Origin: an uncultured Lachnospiraceae bacterium
GTDB lineage: Bacteria; Bacillota; Clostridia; Lachnospirales; Lachnospiraceae
Reading direction: 5' to 3'
NCBI GenBank assembly: GCA_910579085.1
Contig: CAJTRU010000005.1
Coordinates: forward strand, 36,284-100,283
DNA length: 64,000 nt
The translations under genes were made by a program, and so were the position numbers. Below, piece after piece: positions 36,775-44,664 of the stretch. The notes under the pieces are model-generated. The model was given only the letters and a program-made list of their open reading frames with translations. It was not told the origin of the DNA and did not search any database. How positions within the stretch are numbered: the stretch's first letter is position 1; every line of letters begins with the position of its first letter.

Positions 36775-36850
36775 TAACCAACTACCACAGTAACACTTAA
36801 GTAGTAACTAATAGCTAACGTTACATAACAGCTACATACTAATGATGAGG

Positions 36851-36882
36851 CAGCCCTTGGAAATCCAAGGGCTGTTATTATT
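36851..36882 (+). terminator. intrinsic terminator immediately before GT array 1
   Basis: CAGCCCTTGGA (36851-36861) pairs exactly with TCCAAGGGCTG (36864-36874), followed by a T-rich run. Transcription from upstream should mostly stop here, 16 bp before the array. Confidence 0.85.
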
Positions 36883-36897
36883 TTTATAATAAACAAT

Positions 36898-37366
36898 GTT
36901 ATGTAATGGTTATGTTTTGTGGGGTAATGTTATGGTGGAGTGGTGTTTTGTTGAGTAATGTGGTGATTATGTGAGGTGGAGTGTTGTGTCGTGAAGTAAT
37001 GGTAGAGTATAGTAGAGTAACGTTTTGTAAAGGTATTGTGTTGTAAAGTTTTGTAGGGTGATGTAATAGTTTGGTGAAGTGGAGTATTGTGTTGTGAAGG
37101 TTAAGTGGAGTGGAGTATTGTGTTGTGAAGGTTAAGTGGAGTGCTGTCATGGTGTGGTATAGTTTGGTATGTTTAGTAATGGTATTGTTTGGTGGTGTAT
37201 TGTGTTGTGAAGCAATGGTGTAGTTTAGTATTGTAGCGTGATGTGAAGGTGGGGTAGGGTTTTGTTGAGTAATGTGGTAGTTATGTTTTGTAGGGTAATG
37301 TTATGGTATTGTGTCGTGATGTACAGTAATGGTATGGTTTGGTAATGTCAAGTAAGGTCTTGTTAC
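36898..37366. repeat. GT-phased pentamer array 1 (about 90 steps)
   Basis: From 36898 the + strand can be cut almost without exception into GTNNN pentamers, interrupted every 3-6 steps by one hexamer such as GTAATG, GTTATG, GTAAAG or GTGAAG. Fourteen full punctuation intervals average about 5.16 bases per step. The three bases after GT vary widely, and cytosine is rare. Exceptions keep the register: ATTAT at 36966, a four-base step at 37167 and GCAATG at 37212. Two 31-bp blocks repeat in tandem around 37069-37130, and another block recurs near 36911 and 37278. On the minus strand the unit reads NNNAC. No coding or CRISPR interpretation fits. Confidence 0.9.
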
Positions 37367-37420
37367 AATGTATAATCAGGGTGGGAATAAAAAATATACT
37401 TAGAAAGCAGGTGTAAATAA

Positions 37421-37798
37421 ATGGATTTATCATTATCATTTTATGATGTAACTGAAAACACAAATGAAGACAGTTTCAAAAATGAAGAAAGTAATATCAT
37501 ACTTAACCACATTGTAAAAAAATTAAAAGATTCAGCAATCAAGGAAGCTACAATAGTTGAAATCATATTGCCTGAAACAATAACTGGTAAAACTATAGAA
37601 AAAATATACCAGATTGCTAAGTATTTCATTGTACTATGTATGCACAATTATGTAGTATTTATTTCTGTGCCTGAACAAATCAATGATAGTATGGCAGTTA
37701 CAATATTATTAGACAAACTTAGTTTTAAATTAACTAGTATTTCATCACATAATCATTTGTTTATTCTATCAAATTGTGAACAATTCATTTTATTTTAA
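37421..37798 (+). CDS. GT-array-associated protein A' (125 aa), between the two arrays
   Basis: 125 residues; AGCAGGTGT lies 6 bases before the ATG. It is a paralogue of the gene at 35641 (LSLSFY, EATIVEI-LPE, and a following amphipathic helix), but shorter at the C-terminus. The fold pattern is alternating strands and helices with no membrane segment. The gene lies exactly in the gap between the two GT arrays, and the gap DNA (37367-37855) has normal composition. Position and paralogy suggest a dedicated array-associated protein. Function unknown. Confidence 0.65.
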   Translation: MDLSLSFYDVTENTNEDSFKNEESNIILNHIVKKLKDSAIKEATIVEIILPETITGKTIEKIYQIAKYFIVLCMHNYVVFISVPEQINDSMAVTILLDKLSFKLTSISSHNHLFILSNCEQFILF

Positions 37799-37855
37799 AA
37801 ACATTTAGTAAATTTGTAACCTTAGGTAGAATACTCAAAATAATAGATATATTCT

Positions 37856-38548
37856 GTGAAGGTAAGGTATTGTTGGGTGATGTGCAGTTAAGTATTGTGA
37901 CGTAATGGTAATGTAGAGTTTAGTTGAGTACTGTAATGTAACGGTAATGTGCTGTGCGGTAATATATAGTACAGTAAAGGTAACATGCCATGAAGTATAG
38001 TTTTGTTATGGTGTAGTAATGTAATGTTTAGTGAAGTAAAGGTGGAGTGATGTTTAGTTATGGTAAAGTGAAGTTTAGTGGTGTGTTATGTTTTGTAAAG
38101 GTATTGTAAGGTCTAGTTGCGTTATACATTGTACTGTAATGGTACAGTTGGGTATAGTTATATATTGTAATGGTAATGTGATGTGAGGTGTTGTGAAGGT
38201 TAAGTGGAGTGGAGTATTGTAAAGGTGCTGTTTTCTTATGTTTAGTTGCGTAATGCTATAGTGAAGTATAGTTCAGTAATGTGAGGTAATGGTGAGGTGT
38301 GGTGTTGTTAAGTAATGGTAAAGTAAAGTATTGTAAAGTAATGTGATGTTTTGTTAAGTAGTGTAAAGGTATAGTCTAGTGGCGTGATGTTGCGTATTGT
38401 AATGGTGTGGTGTAGTATCGTTGCGTAAGGTAGTGTAAAGGTAATGTTTAGTGAAGTAATGTAGCGTAAAGGTAAAGTTTAGTTCTGTATTGTAAAGGTG
38501 TGGTGTTGTGATGTGAAGTAAAGGTATGGTGGAGTAATGGTATTGTAA
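37856..38548. repeat. GT-phased pentamer array 2 (about 135 steps)
   Basis: The same rule as array 1: GTNNN steps with 6-base punctuation (GTAATG, GTAAAG, GTGAAG, GTTATG, GTAACG) after 2-9 pentamers. Substituted steps such as ATATA near 37964 and ATGCC near 37986 stay in the 5-base register, which shows that spacing outlives the GT itself. One long word (GTGAAG, GTTAA, GTGGA, GTGGA, GTATT) is shared with array 1. The array ends before GTAAACAGG, and 38549-38688 holds ordinary upstream DNA of the next gene. Confidence 0.9.
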
Positions 38549-38688
38549 ACAGGCATCAAGTAGTACGATGTTTAGTAATAACAAAATTTCACTTTTTATT
38601 TTCATTGACATCAGGATATGCTTTGAATATAATATAAGTACATAAATAAGTACAAAAAAAGGTACATTTTTTTAAAGGAGGCGTAACC

Positions 38689-39012
38689 ATGTTAGCTGTA
38701 AAATCTGCAAATATCCGGGATAATTTCAAAGAATGGTGTGATAAAATCAGCATGGGTGAAACAGTTGTTATTTCAAGACCACGAAATGAAAATATATACA
38801 TGATAAATGAAACTGAATATAACACTTTGCAAAAAGCAAAGCGGAACGCTGAATATCTTAATATGATTAATGAAAGTGTGGCACAATTTGAGCGTGGGGA
38901 AACTATATCTTTTACGCTGGAAGAATTACAGGCAATGGAATCCGAAGACTGGAAGCCCACAAAAAAGATACTGGAATTTGAGAAAAAACATGGAGTACAA
39001 AGGCAGGGCTAA
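38689..39012 (+). CDS. yefM: Phd/YefM-family antitoxin
   Basis: 107 residues. The N-terminal fold MLAVKSANIRDNFKEWCDKI, then GETVVISRPRNENIYMI (1-40), is the Phd/YefM DNA-binding domain; the tail is the flexible toxin-binding part. AAAGGAGGCG precedes the ATG. It is followed after 5 bases by the broken YoeB-type toxin gene. The antitoxin is intact, so it may protect against another copy of the toxin or simply persist. Confidence 0.85.
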   Translation: MLAVKSANIRDNFKEWCDKISMGETVVISRPRNENIYMINETEYNTLQKAKRNAEYLNMINESVAQFERGETISFTLEELQAMESEDWKPTKKILEFEKKHGVQRQG

Positions 39013-39017
39013 AGCAA

Positions 39018-39285
39018 ATGGCAGATTTTACATTTACAGAAAAGGCAATGGAACAGTATATTTACTGGCAAACGTAGGATAGAAAGACGCTAAAAAAGAT
39101 AACAGCCTCATAACCGATATAAAGCGGAACGAGGCAATGCAGGGCTTAGGAAAGCCAGAACTGCTAAAGCATGATAAATCAGGCTATACAGCAGACAGAT
39201 AGACGAAGCAAACCGCCTTGTATATGGCATAAATAAAGCAAAGAATATCAGAATCATATCATGCAGAGGGCATTATGAAGATTAA
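39018..39285 (+). pseudogene. yoeB: YoeB/Txe-family toxin gene, inactivated
   Basis: The frame starts MADFTFTEKAMEQYIYWQT and meets TAG at 39075, then continues DRKTLKKI. Further shifts are needed to follow the family: SLITDIKRNEAMQGLGKPEL in one frame, then QIDEANRLVYGI and NIRIISCRGHYED in another, ending at TAA 39283-39285. The C-terminal HYED matches the YoeB ending with its catalytic region. At least one nonsense change and two frameshifts make it non-functional. Confidence 0.85.
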
Positions 39286-39322
39286 AAAAGGAAGTTGTCA
39301 TGAAGGGCAGCTTCCTTTTTTG
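39285..39322 (+). terminator. intrinsic terminator of the toxin-antitoxin operon
   Basis: AAAAAGGAAG (39285-39294) pairs with CTTCCTTTTT (39311-39320), followed by T. The next 200 bases hold no supported gene. Confidence 0.75.
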
Positions 39323-39518
39323 TTCCTTATGGCAACAGGACAAGACCATTCATGACATTACCAAGACTAATGCTGCCACCCTTAATTTGAGTTATCCACA
39401 CACCGCAAAGCCTTATTTTATGCCTGAACGGTCAATTTGCACTTTCAGGAAAGGAATGAGCTTTAGGCACATTTATTGTAATGCCAGCTCTTGCTAAATG
39501 GTATAAGAATAATATAAA

Positions 39519-39716
39519 CTAATCTGTTTTCTTATTAAAGCCGCTTTCTGATAATATAAACTCATCCACAGATAAACGTGGTATCTTCCATGTTTTCCCA
39601 ATACGGAAGGCTTTAATCTTTTTATTATTCAATAATTCATATGCTTTGTTACGACCAATTAACAAAATACTGCATAGTTCTTCTATGCTTATTAAGTCTG
39701 TAGTTTCGTTATACAT
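39519..39716 (-). CDS. excisionase-like helix-turn-helix protein (65 aa)
   Basis: 65 residues with the HTH_17/MerR-like pattern LISIEELCSILLIGRNKAYE followed by KIKAFRIGKTWKIPRLSVDEF, as in small DNA-binding proteins and recombination directionality factors. AAGGGAG lies upstream on the minus strand. It is divergent from the mobC-relaxase operon across 440 bp containing the long inverted repeat, so it may regulate that region. Confidence 0.75.
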   Translation of the reverse strand: MYNETTDLISIEELCSILLIGRNKAYELLNNKKIKAFRIGKTWKIPRLSVDEFILSESGFNKKTD

Positions 39717-39893
39717 TGTTGTTTACTCCCTTCTTGTCTTAATATTTTTTTATAAAGAAGTTAAAAATAATTAATTAAAAGAAACGAACATAAGAATAAA
39801 AGATACAAGATAACCATTAATAACCAGGGGGATATAAAAAAGGCTGGTATTAAAGAAGAATAACAAAATGTAATACATTATAATTACTTGTTA

Positions 39894-40140
39894 TATACCG
39901 CAAGGTATAGTTGGTTTTACTATACCTTGCGGTATAATAATATTATTACTTAATACTATTACATAAAGTATTATTACTTAGCATACTATATAAAAATATA
40001 TTAATTATATAGAATATTATATATTTAATATATATTGTATATATTATAATTATTATATATTAATATATGTAATTAATATTTTAACCAACTGAAAAAATAT
40101 ATTACATACCTGTTTTTATAAATGCCTGGTATAAACAGAA
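39894..40140. other. long inverted repeat plus extremely AT-rich tract (candidate oriT/ori; gene-free 39717-40156)
   Basis: An 18-bp perfect inverted repeat (39894-39911 with 39919-39936; TATACCGCAAGGTATAGT) with a 7-base loop is followed by about 200 bases with almost no G or C (39937-40140). It lies directly upstream of mobC and the relaxase gene, where oriT is usually found. The AT tract could also be a DNA unwinding element. The nick site cannot be placed from sequence alone. Confidence 0.6.
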
Positions 40141-40156
40141 GGAGGAGTAAATACCA

Positions 40157-40474
40157 ATGAATACCATAAACCCGTCAAAGAGAAGAAATGAAACAATAAC
40201 AATACGGTGTACCCGGCATGAGAAATCAGTTATAGGACAGAAAGCTGCTAAACAGGGAAAAACAATAAGTACATATGCAGTAAATGCAGCCCTGGCTGGA
40301 AAGGAAACCCACAGGGAAAAGGACAAGCGTATGGCAAAAGACCTTGTAGAACTTACACAAGGTTTAAATGACTGTTACAGGTATATGCACTGTGAAAATA
40401 TTGACATGGAAGCTTTAAAGGGAATGTTTGGCAGGATAATGGAAGGGGCAGGAAAACTATGGGAGAACTTATAA
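40157..40474 (+). CDS. mobC: MobC-type relaxosome accessory protein
   Basis: 105 residues. The N-terminus RRNETITIRCTRHEKSVIGQ then AAKQGKTISTYAVNAAL is the ribbon-helix-helix pattern of MobC proteins, which bind oriT and help the relaxase open the strand. GAAGGAGGAG precedes the ATG. It overlaps the relaxase gene by 16 bp, so the two are translationally coupled. Confidence 0.78.
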   Translation: MNTINPSKRRNETITIRCTRHEKSVIGQKAAKQGKTISTYAVNAALAGKETHREKDKRMAKDLVELTQGLNDCYRYMHCENIDMEALKGMFGRIMEGAGKLWENL

Positions 40475-40992
40475 ACATAAAAGGTGCTTACAAAAACAAG
40501 GATGCTGTAAGTAATGTGATAAAATATGTTACAAGGACACGTGAAAATGAAACACGCCATAATGAACTTATAAGCTATGGTGGTGCAGGGGTCAGTAATT
40601 ATACAGAACCTATGCAAATGATACACATGTTTGATACTATACAGAAGCTTCATGGGATAAATTACAGGAAAGGCAGGAGAATGTTCCATGAGGTTTTTTC
40701 AATTACAGATAATGAATTTAAAAGGCTTGGCTGCTGCATGGATGCAGTAAACCAGATGGCTGTTGAAATGTGCATGGAATATTATAACGGGGGTTTTCAG
40801 GTTGTCTATGGAATACACTGGGAAGAAACTAAGAAGCTCCATATACATTTTGCAGTCAATGCAGTAAATTATATAACAGGAAGGAAATTTGACACCTCTG
40901 TAACAGGGAATTTATACAGGAAACAAAGGTTTAATGAAATAATGAAAGAGTATTATAACAGGACAGCTATATATTTTTATGGCAATGTTTAA
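40459..40992 (+). CDS. short relaxase/mobilization nuclease (177 aa)
   Basis: 177 residues. It has the fold order of HUH relaxases: AVSNVIKYVTRTRENE near 15-30, a GMDAVNQMAVEMC-like helix, VVYGIHWEETKKLHIHFAVN (about 117-136) with the His-x-His pair, and NAVNYITGRKF. The N-terminal catalytic Tyr is probably one of YKNKD or YVTRT. Typical relaxases run to 300-500 residues, so this is either a minimal enzyme or a truncated one; the usual helicase/primase tail is absent. GGAAGGGG precedes the ATG. Nothing else in 40993-41307 looks coding. Confidence 0.7.
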   Translation: MGELINIKGAYKNKDAVSNVIKYVTRTRENETRHNELISYGGAGVSNYTEPMQMIHMFDTIQKLHGINYRKGRRMFHEVFSITDNEFKRLGCCMDAVNQMAVEMCMEYYNGGFQVVYGIHWEETKKLHIHFAVNAVNYITGRKFDTSVTGNLYRKQRFNEIMKEYYNRTAIYFYGNV

Positions 40993-41125
40993 GATGGATA
41001 ACCACATTTGCTTATATATGACATAGGCATATATAGCAGATTATCAAAATATGTAGTAAACCAGCAGGTATTGTATAAGTAAAAATATTTTACCAGAAGA
41101 TTATTGTTTTTTATGGTACAGCACG

Positions 41126-41145
41126 TGCCAGTTTTAAAACTGGCA
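41126..41145. other. 20-bp perfect palindrome (within gene-free 40993-41307)
   Basis: TGCCAGTTTTAAAACTGGCA reads the same on both strands. It lies 130 bp after the relaxase stop with no T tail. It could be a regulator site or a hairpin; nothing else is seen in this spacer. Confidence 0.5.
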
Positions 41146-41307
41146 TAGTTTAAGGGCATTATTCCAGTTGTAAATAATATATGCTTTATAACCAGGATTA
41201 TATTTGTTATGCCAGTATTAAACTAATATTATAAATCCCTGCTGGCATTAATACAGCCTGGAACAGTTTTAGCTATGAAAAAAGAAAAGCATTAAACGTG
41301 ATAGATG

Positions 41308-41529
41308 TTATTCTTTTAACTGTGTTGTATCATCAGCCTGTATAAAAAGTTCACCTACGGGGACACCAAGTATACTGCTTAACCTGTCTATGTTGTCAAA
41401 GCGTATGGAAGATGTCCCGTTTGTAACCATTTTATTAAAATTCTGGTAACTCATATCCATGCGTTTATATAACCAGTATTTTGTATGTCCCTGTTCTTTA
41501 AGAATTTCTAAGACCCGTAACTGTACCAT
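41308..41529 (-). CDS. small XRE/Cro-type regulator
   Basis: 73 residues from the ATG at 41529 (minus strand), chosen because GGAGG lies 7 bases upstream; the longer frame to 41622 has none. It is a single helix-turn-helix domain: EQGHTKYWLYKRMDMSYQNF followed by IDRLSSILGVPVGELF, the phage Cro/ICE repressor type. It probably controls the divergent operon starting at 41909. Confidence 0.8.
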   Translation of the reverse strand: MVQLRVLEILKEQGHTKYWLYKRMDMSYQNFNKMVTNGTSSIRFDNIDRLSSILGVPVGELFIQADDTTQLKE

Positions 41530-41813
41530 AGTAATACCTCCATATATTGTGTCTTTAATTTTGGATAATACAATAAATATTGTAGTTATTAAATAATTAT
41601 AACTGTAATAAATTTCTTGCATATCTCATTCTTACAGCATATAATTTAAACATAAGATATTTATAAACCAGATATAAAGAGGCTTTTTAATAAAAGGAAG
41701 ACGGGATGGTACTGGCAAGCGGTTTTCCTGCCTGGGATATTAAACCATTGTGCTAAAAGTTTAATATTTTTGTAACTATAACAATTTTCAATTATATATT
41801 ATAAAAGTGATAA

Positions 41814-41847
41814 AGAACCAGCAGTCATGACTGCTGGTTCTTATTTT
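41814..41847. terminator. 30-bp perfect palindromic terminator (within 41530-41908)
   Basis: 41814-41843 (AAGAACCAGCAG...CTGCTGGTTCTT) is a perfect palindrome followed by ATTTT. It lies 66 bp upstream of the DUF932 gene and would insulate it from read-through. The rest of the spacer is AT-rich without genes. Confidence 0.75.
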
Positions 41848-41908
41848 GTATATTACTGGTATTTTAATGGCAGGTTTTAAAACAAGCCTGCAGAAAGGAA
41901 GGTTTATT

Positions 41909-42844
41909 ATGGCAGCAGAAATTGAAACAATGTTTTACACAAGGGAAAAACCCTGGCATGGTCTTGGTGTATGTGTACAGGAAGCACCAGCATCAGAAGA
42001 AGCTTTAAGGCTTGCAGGTCTGGACTGGGAGGTTTAGCAGAAACCAGTTTATGTAAGAGGCGGCAATGGCTTTATTCCAGGGTATAAAGCAAATGTAAGG
42101 AGCACAGACTAGAAGGTGCTGGGTGTGGTGACTGACAGGTATAAGGTTGTACAGAATACAGAAGCATTTGCATTTACAGATGCCCTGCTTGGGAGCGGTG
42201 TGAGGTATGAAACTGCTGGTTCTTTGCAGGGAGGCAGGAAAGTATGGCTTCTCGCAAGGCTTCCAAGGGAATATATTATTTCTGGTGAGCGTATTTCACC
42301 ATACTTGGTATTCAGCAATACGCATGATGGTTCTGGCGCTGTAAAGGTAGCAGTTACACCAGTAAGGGTTGTCTGTAATAACACATTAAACCTTGCACTG
42401 GATACAGCAAAGAGGAGCTGGAGCATGGTACACACAGGGGACATAAAGGGAAAAATAAGGGAGGCAGAAGATACGCTTTTTAAGGCAGAGGAGTATATGG
42501 ACAGGCTTGGTGCTGAATTTGGGCAGCTCCGTAAAAAGAAAATAACAGGGCAGCAGGTTACAGGATATATAGAAACCCTGCTGCCAGTTCCAGCAGATGC
42601 TACAAAGGCACAGGTAAAAAACATAAACAGGCTGCGTGAAGATTTAAAAACACGTTATTATGATGCCCCTGATTTGCAGGACACAGGCATGAACGCATAC
42701 AGGTTTATAAATGCAGCAAGTGATTTTGCTACACATGCTGCACCCCTGCGCCGTTCAGCAAACTATAATGAAAGCCTGTTTATGCGCACTATGGACGGAA
42801 ACCCGCTGGTTGACAAGGCATACCAGCTTGTATGTGCAGCATGA
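41909..42844 (+). pseudogene. DUF932 (phage/plasmid-like TIGR03299) gene with two in-frame TAG codons
   Basis: From ATG 41909 (AAAGGAAGG upstream) the frame runs 311 codons to the TGA at 42842-42844, interrupted only by TAG at 42035-42037 and 42110-42112. The sequence otherwise matches the family without gaps: TREKPWHGLGVCVQEAPASE, GGNGFIPGYKANVRSTD, LGVVTDRYKVVQNTEAFAF, SNTHDGSGAVKVAVTPVRVV. Each TAG could be a CAG codon changed by one base. DUF932 proteins accompany phage-type recombination genes, as here. It is a pseudogene unless amber codons are read through. Confidence 0.8.
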
Positions 42845-42901
42845 CAGACAAGGCACAGGAAGCAGGTTTAATATAATTTATTTAAGAAAGGGCGTGGTTA
42901 T

Positions 42902-43831
42902 ATGTATGAAAAAATACCAACAGCAGGGATTAGCAGGGAGGAATGGCTAATGTTAAGGAAGTCTGGGATAGGTGGTTCAGATGCAGGGGCAGTATGCGGG
43001 CTTGACCCATATAAAAGCCGCATGGATGTTTTTATTGACAAGACATGTGGTGTGGCAGATGTACAGGATAATGAAAGCATAAGGCAGGGGCATGACCTGG
43101 AACAGTATGTGGCAGGGCGTTTTTCAGAAGCCACAGGGCTTAAAGTGCGCCGTTCAAATTTTATGTACAGGAGCACTGGGTATCCCTGGATGGTTGCAAA
43201 CGTAGACCGCCTGGTAGCCGGGGAAGATGCAGGGCTTGAATGTAAGACTGCAAGTGCATACAGTGCAGGGAAATGGAAAGACGGGAACATACCACTCCAT
43301 TACCTTATGCAGTGTTACCACTACATGGCTGTTACAGGAAAAAAGGCATGGTATATAGCAGCGGTCATACTTGGGAAAGGGTTTGTATACCACAAGCTTG
43401 AATGGGACACAGGCTTAATTTCACAATTGGTTGAAACAGAAAAAGAATTCTGGCATGAAAATATCATAACAGGGACAATGCCAGAACCAGATGGCACAAA
43501 AGCATGTGGTGAAGCTATTGCAAAGTATTTCCCTTCTGCAAGGAAAGCAAGTTTTATAGAGCTTTCTGGTTTTGATGGCAAGCTTGACAGGAGGGCTGAA
43601 ATAATAGGGCAGGTTGCCATGTTGCAGCAGGAACAGGCAAAAATTGAACAAGAGCTTAAAAAATACATGGGTGAGAATGAAACAGCAGCAAGCAGCAGGT
43701 ACAAGGTTTCATGGGAAAATGTGGAAACAACAAGGCTTGACACAAAACGCATACGTGCAGAACATCCAGGCATATACGGGGATTATTCCAAAGTGTCAGT
43801 TTCACGAAGGTTACAGATAAAAGCAGCATGA
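42902..43831 (+). CDS. YqaJ-family viral recombinase exonuclease
   Basis: 309 residues. The YqaJ pattern is clear: SREEWLMLRKSGIGGSDAGA (11-30), an Asp-containing YPWMVANVDRLVAG, GLECKTASAYSAGKW (Glu-Cys-Lys of the exonuclease core, about 112-126), and YLMQCYHYMAVTG with the conserved Gln. Lambda-exonuclease-like enzymes of this family resect DNA ends for a partner annealing protein. AAAGGGCG precedes the ATG. The next gene encodes a Rad52-like annealing protein, completing a recombination pair. Confidence 0.88.
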   Translation: MYEKIPTAGISREEWLMLRKSGIGGSDAGAVCGLDPYKSRMDVFIDKTCGVADVQDNESIRQGHDLEQYVAGRFSEATGLKVRRSNFMYRSTGYPWMVANVDRLVAGEDAGLECKTASAYSAGKWKDGNIPLHYLMQCYHYMAVTGKKAWYIAAVILGKGFVYHKLEWDTGLISQLVETEKEFWHENIITGTMPEPDGTKACGEAIAKYFPSARKASFIELSGFDGKLDRRAEIIGQVAMLQQEQAKIEQELKKYMGENETAASSRYKVSWENVETTRLDTKRIRAEHPGIYGDYSKVSVSRRLQIKAA

Positions 43832-43904
43832 AAATGGTGGCTGTTTTCCTGGAAAAGGCAGGCAGCCGCTTATTAAGCAGAGGGAATATACAGGGGGTGT
43901 TTGT

Positions 43905-44627
43905 ATGGGATATTTAGTGCGTCTGTTAAATGCAGATGAAATAGAGTGCCGTGTGTCATACATAAATGAAAAAGGGGTAAGCCTGCTTCTTTATAAGGAT
44001 GCAAGGGTAGACCAGAAAATCCTTGATGAAACATTTGGTGCTTTTGGGTGGAAAAGAAGCCACCAGTGCATAGACGGGAATTTATACTGTACAGTTGAAG
44101 TATTTGACAGGGAAGCTGGTGTATGGGTTTCAAAACAGGATGTTGGCACAACTGGCTTTGCTGAAAAAGAAAAATCACAGGCATCAGATTCGTTTAAGCG
44201 TGCATGTTTTAACTGGGGCATAGGCAGGGAACTTTACAGTGCACCATTTATATGGATACCAGCAGACAAGGCAGGCATACAGAAAAAGGATGGGAAATTT
44301 TATTGTACAAACCGTTTTTCTGTAAAAACAGTTGCCTATAACAGTGACAGGGAGATAACATCACTGGCAGTTATAAATGAAAAAGGACAGCCAGTATACA
44401 GGTATGCAGCAGCAGACAGTGAAAAAGATGCAGGAAACAGGATGGTTCTTTCAGACAGGCAGATGGAATCTCTTGAAACAGAATTAAGACGTACTGGCGT
44501 GACAATGGGTGAGGTGATGGACAGGTATAATATCCAGCAGCCAGTACAGTTTTCACAGGAACTGTATACAAAAGCAATGAGGGCGCTTGCAAGGACTAAA
44601 AGTGTGGAAACAGCAAAACCAGCATAG
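43905..44627 (+). CDS. Rad52/22-like single-strand annealing protein
   Basis: 240 residues. The family hallmark EKSQASDSFKRACFNWGIG (about 88-106) and the upstream LDETFGAFGWKRSHQCIDGN (about 42-61) identify a Rad52/Sak-type single-strand annealing protein; the C-terminal 60 residues are a variable helical tail. Such proteins anneal DNA strands made by the YqaJ exonuclease encoded 73 bp upstream. AGGGGGTG precedes the ATG. The stop codon is TAG, which argues against amber reassignment in this element. Confidence 0.85.
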   Translation: MGYLVRLLNADEIECRVSYINEKGVSLLLYKDARVDQKILDETFGAFGWKRSHQCIDGNLYCTVEVFDREAGVWVSKQDVGTTGFAEKEKSQASDSFKRACFNWGIGRELYSAPFIWIPADKAGIQKKDGKFYCTNRFSVKTVAYNSDREITSLAVINEKGQPVYRYAAADSEKDAGNRMVLSDRQMESLETELRRTGVTMGEVMDRYNIQQPVQFSQELYTKAMRALARTKSVETAKPA

Positions 44628-44664
44628 AAGGTTTACAGGCTTAATGCCAGAAAGGGGCAGGAAT

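Noticed and set aside
36899..37150. Minus-strand open frame of 83 codons across GT array 1, rich in Thr, His, Asn and Leu
   Set aside because: It is a by-product of the NNNAC pattern: no ribosome binding site, low complexity, and the 5-base beat does not respect codons.
36898..38548. CRISPR array interpretation of the GT tracts
   Set aside because: There is no constant repeat of 23-40 bases, no spacers and no cas genes; only a dinucleotide at fixed spacing is conserved.
38354..38611. Minus-strand open frame of 85 codons across GT array 2
   Set aside because: Same reason as for array 1; the N-terminal part is ordinary spacer and the rest array-derived.
39300..39497. 65-codon frame after the YoeB remnant
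   Set aside because: It begins inside a terminator stem and lacks a ribosome binding site.
41909..42844. General reassignment of TAG to glutamine in unit II
   Set aside because: TAG is used as the terminal stop of other intact genes in the same unit, such as those ending at 44627, 48772 and 51191.
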